From Paracoccaceae bacterium (lineage in GTDB: Bacteria; Pseudomonadota; Alphaproteobacteria; Rhodobacterales; Rhodobacteraceae): DNA of 6,562 bases. Where the stretch lies: positions 1-6,562 of the forward strand of contig JAGRMK010000349.1 of NCBI GenBank assembly GCA_020441345.1, given 5' to 3'. The stretch's first letter is position 1. Each line of letters opens with the position of its first letter. Position numbers and translations under genes: made by a program. Below are positions 5,278 through 6,562 of the stretch, piece after piece. A model generated the notes under the pieces. That model made no database searches and was not told where the DNA came from. It was given only the letters and a program-made list of their open reading frames with translations.

Positions 5278-6562
5278 TCACATATTCGGATAGTTCGGCC
5301 CGTCGCCCCCCTGCGGCGTGGTCCAGGTGATGTTCTGGCTGGGATCCTTGATGTCACAGGTCTTGCAATGCACGCAGTTCTGGAAGTTGATCACGAATTC
5401 GTTCTTGCCGTCCTTTTCCACCACCTCGTAAACGCCGGCCGGGCAATAGCGCTGCGCGGGTTCGGCGTATTTCGGCAGGTTCACCGCGATCGGCACCGAC
5501 GGGTCCTTGAGTTTCAGGTGCGCGGGCTGGCTTTCCTCGTGGTTTGTAAAGCTGAAGCTGACGTTGGTCAGCCGGTCGAAGGACAGCACGCCATCGGGCC
5601 TCGGATAATCGATCGGCTTGAAATCCTTGGCTTCGCCCGTGGCCTTTGCATCCGACTTGCCATGCCTGAGGGTGCCGAACAGCGAAAAGCCCATCGTGTT
5701 GGTCCACATGTCCAGCCCGCCGAAGGCCAGCGACGGCGCCAGCCCCCACTTGGACCACATCGGCTTGACGTTGCGCACGCGCTTGAGGTCCTTGCCGATC
5801 ACCCCGCCGCGCACGTTCTCCTCGTAGATCGTCAGGTCGTCCCCCTCGCGCCCGGCCTGGAGCGCCGCATGGGCCGCCTCGGCTGCCTCGATCCCCGAAT
5901 GCATGGCGTTGTGGTTGCCCTTGATGCGCGGCACGTTGACCAGACCCGCCGAGCATCCCAGAAGCACCGCACCCGGAACCGTCAGCTTCGGGATCGACTG
6001 CCAGCCACCCTCGCTGATGGCCCGCGCGCCGTAGGCCACGCGCTTGCCGCCCTTCAGCAGTTCGGCAACCATCGGGTGGTGCTTGAACTGCTGGAATTCC
6101 ATGTAGGGATAGAGATACGGGTTCGCATAGTTCAGGTGCACGACGAAGCCGATCAGCACCTGGTTGTTCTCGAAGTGATAGATGAAGCTGCCGCCGCCGG
6201 CCTTGCGGCCCAGCGGCCAGCCCATTGTGTGGGTGACCGTGCCCTCGACGTGCTTGTCGGGGTCGATCTCCCAGATCTCCTTCATGCCGATGCCGAATTT
6301 CTGCGGGCAATGGCCCTTGGACAGCTCGTATTTCTCGATCAGCTGCTTGGCCAGCGACCCGCGCACGCCCTCGGCGATGAACACGTACTTGCCGTGCAGC
6401 TCCATCCCCGGCTCATAGTTCGGGCCGGGCGTGCCGTCCGGCTCACGACCGAACTCGCCCGCCACCACGCCCTTGACGCGGTCACCGTCATAGACCAGTT
6501 CGCTGGCCGCCATGCCCGGGAAGATCTCGACGCCCAGCGCCTCGGCCTGTTCGGCCATCCAG
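5278..6562 (-). CDS. Electron-transfer flavoprotein:ubiquinone oxidoreductase (5' end outside window)
   Basis: The C-terminal 427 or so residues of ETF-QO (EC 1.5.5.1), a membrane-associated FAD and 4Fe-4S enzyme that passes electrons from reduced ETF (fatty acid, amino acid and choline oxidation) to ubiquinone. The N-terminal FAD Rossmann motif is off the right edge. Counting from the first Met seen (6558): KFGIGMKEIWEI (87-98), GCSAGLVN (201-208, second FAD contact region) followed by PRIKGNHNAMHSGIEAAEAA. The 4Fe-4S ligands are CPAG (C372) and CVHCKTC (C395, C398, C401); all four are present. The protein ends DGPNYPNM at TGA 5280-5278. Codons run open to the edge and continue upstream with Trp. 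The TPR gene follows on the same strand after 147 bases, so co-transcription is possible but not required. No breaks or missing ligands in the visible part. Confidence 0.95.
   Translation of the reverse strand, partial: WMAEQAEALGVEIFPGMAASELVYDGDRVKGVVAGEFGREPDGTPGPNYEPGMELHGKYVFIAEGVRGSLAKQLIEKYELSKGHCPQKFGIGMKEIWEIDPDKHVEGTVTHTMGWPLGRKAGGGSFIYHFENNQVLIGFVVHLNYANPYLYPYMEFQQFKHHPMVAELLKGGKRVAYGARAISEGGWQSIPKLTVPGAVLLGCSAGLVNVPRIKGNHNAMHSGIEAAEAAHAALQAGREGDDLTIYEENVRGGVIGKDLKRVRNVKPMWSKWGLAPSLAFGGLDMWTNTMGFSLFGTLRHGKSDAKATGEAKDFKPIDYPRPDGVLSFDRLTNVSFSFTNHEESQPAHLKLKDPSVPIAVNLPKYAEPAQRYCPAGVYEVVEKDGKNEFVINFQNCVHCKTCDIKDPSQNITWTTPQGGDGPNYPNM

Overview
The window is a high-GC stretch of ordinary chromosome from an alphaproteobacterium, most likely of the order Rhodobacterales (Paracoccus/Rhodobacter/Roseobacter relatives). 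This rests on protein character (ETF-QO, IspE, long-chain polyprenyl synthase, DUF2007 and DUF465 proteins of that type), dense packing with 1-8 bp gene overlaps, and a gene order I recall from that group. I see no mobile elements, CRISPR, tRNA or rRNA.

Layout, left to right. (1) 1-51: the last 17 codons of an unrecognised plus-strand gene, followed by a strong intrinsic terminator at 79-104. (2) A minus-strand block, read right to left: DUF2007 protein (1503-1300), TrmN6-type tRNA methyltransferase (1307-510, overlapping it by 8 bp), then a 55-residue DUF465/YdcH protein (432-265). The last has its own putative promoter and an AGGAGG ribosome site, and ends at a minus-strand terminator (161-200). 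(3) A 54 bp divergent gap, then plus-strand long-chain polyprenyl diphosphate synthase (1558-2553). (4) ispE on the minus strand, meeting that gene tail to tail with an 8 bp overlap. ispE is preceded by a large exported TPR protein (5130-3406) whose stop shares one base with the ispE start. (5) A 147 bp gap with a strong bulged hairpin, then the C-terminal three quarters of minus-strand electron-transfer flavoprotein:ubiquinone oxidoreductase (ETF-QO), running off the right edge.

Three genes form a loose theme. IspE makes a MEP-pathway intermediate on the way to IPP/DMAPP. The polyprenyl synthase joins IPP units into the ubiquinone side chain. ETF-QO passes electrons from flavoprotein dehydrogenases to ubiquinone. 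The link is established biochemistry; shared regulation is not shown.

I found no convincing undescribed system. The points most worth a second look are a textbook-spaced promoter placing the start of transcription on the A of the DUF2007 start codon (a predicted leaderless mRNA), the 36-nt hairpin before the TPR gene together with a possible TTG start, and the overlapping ispB/ispE junction with its 20 bp perfect palindrome.
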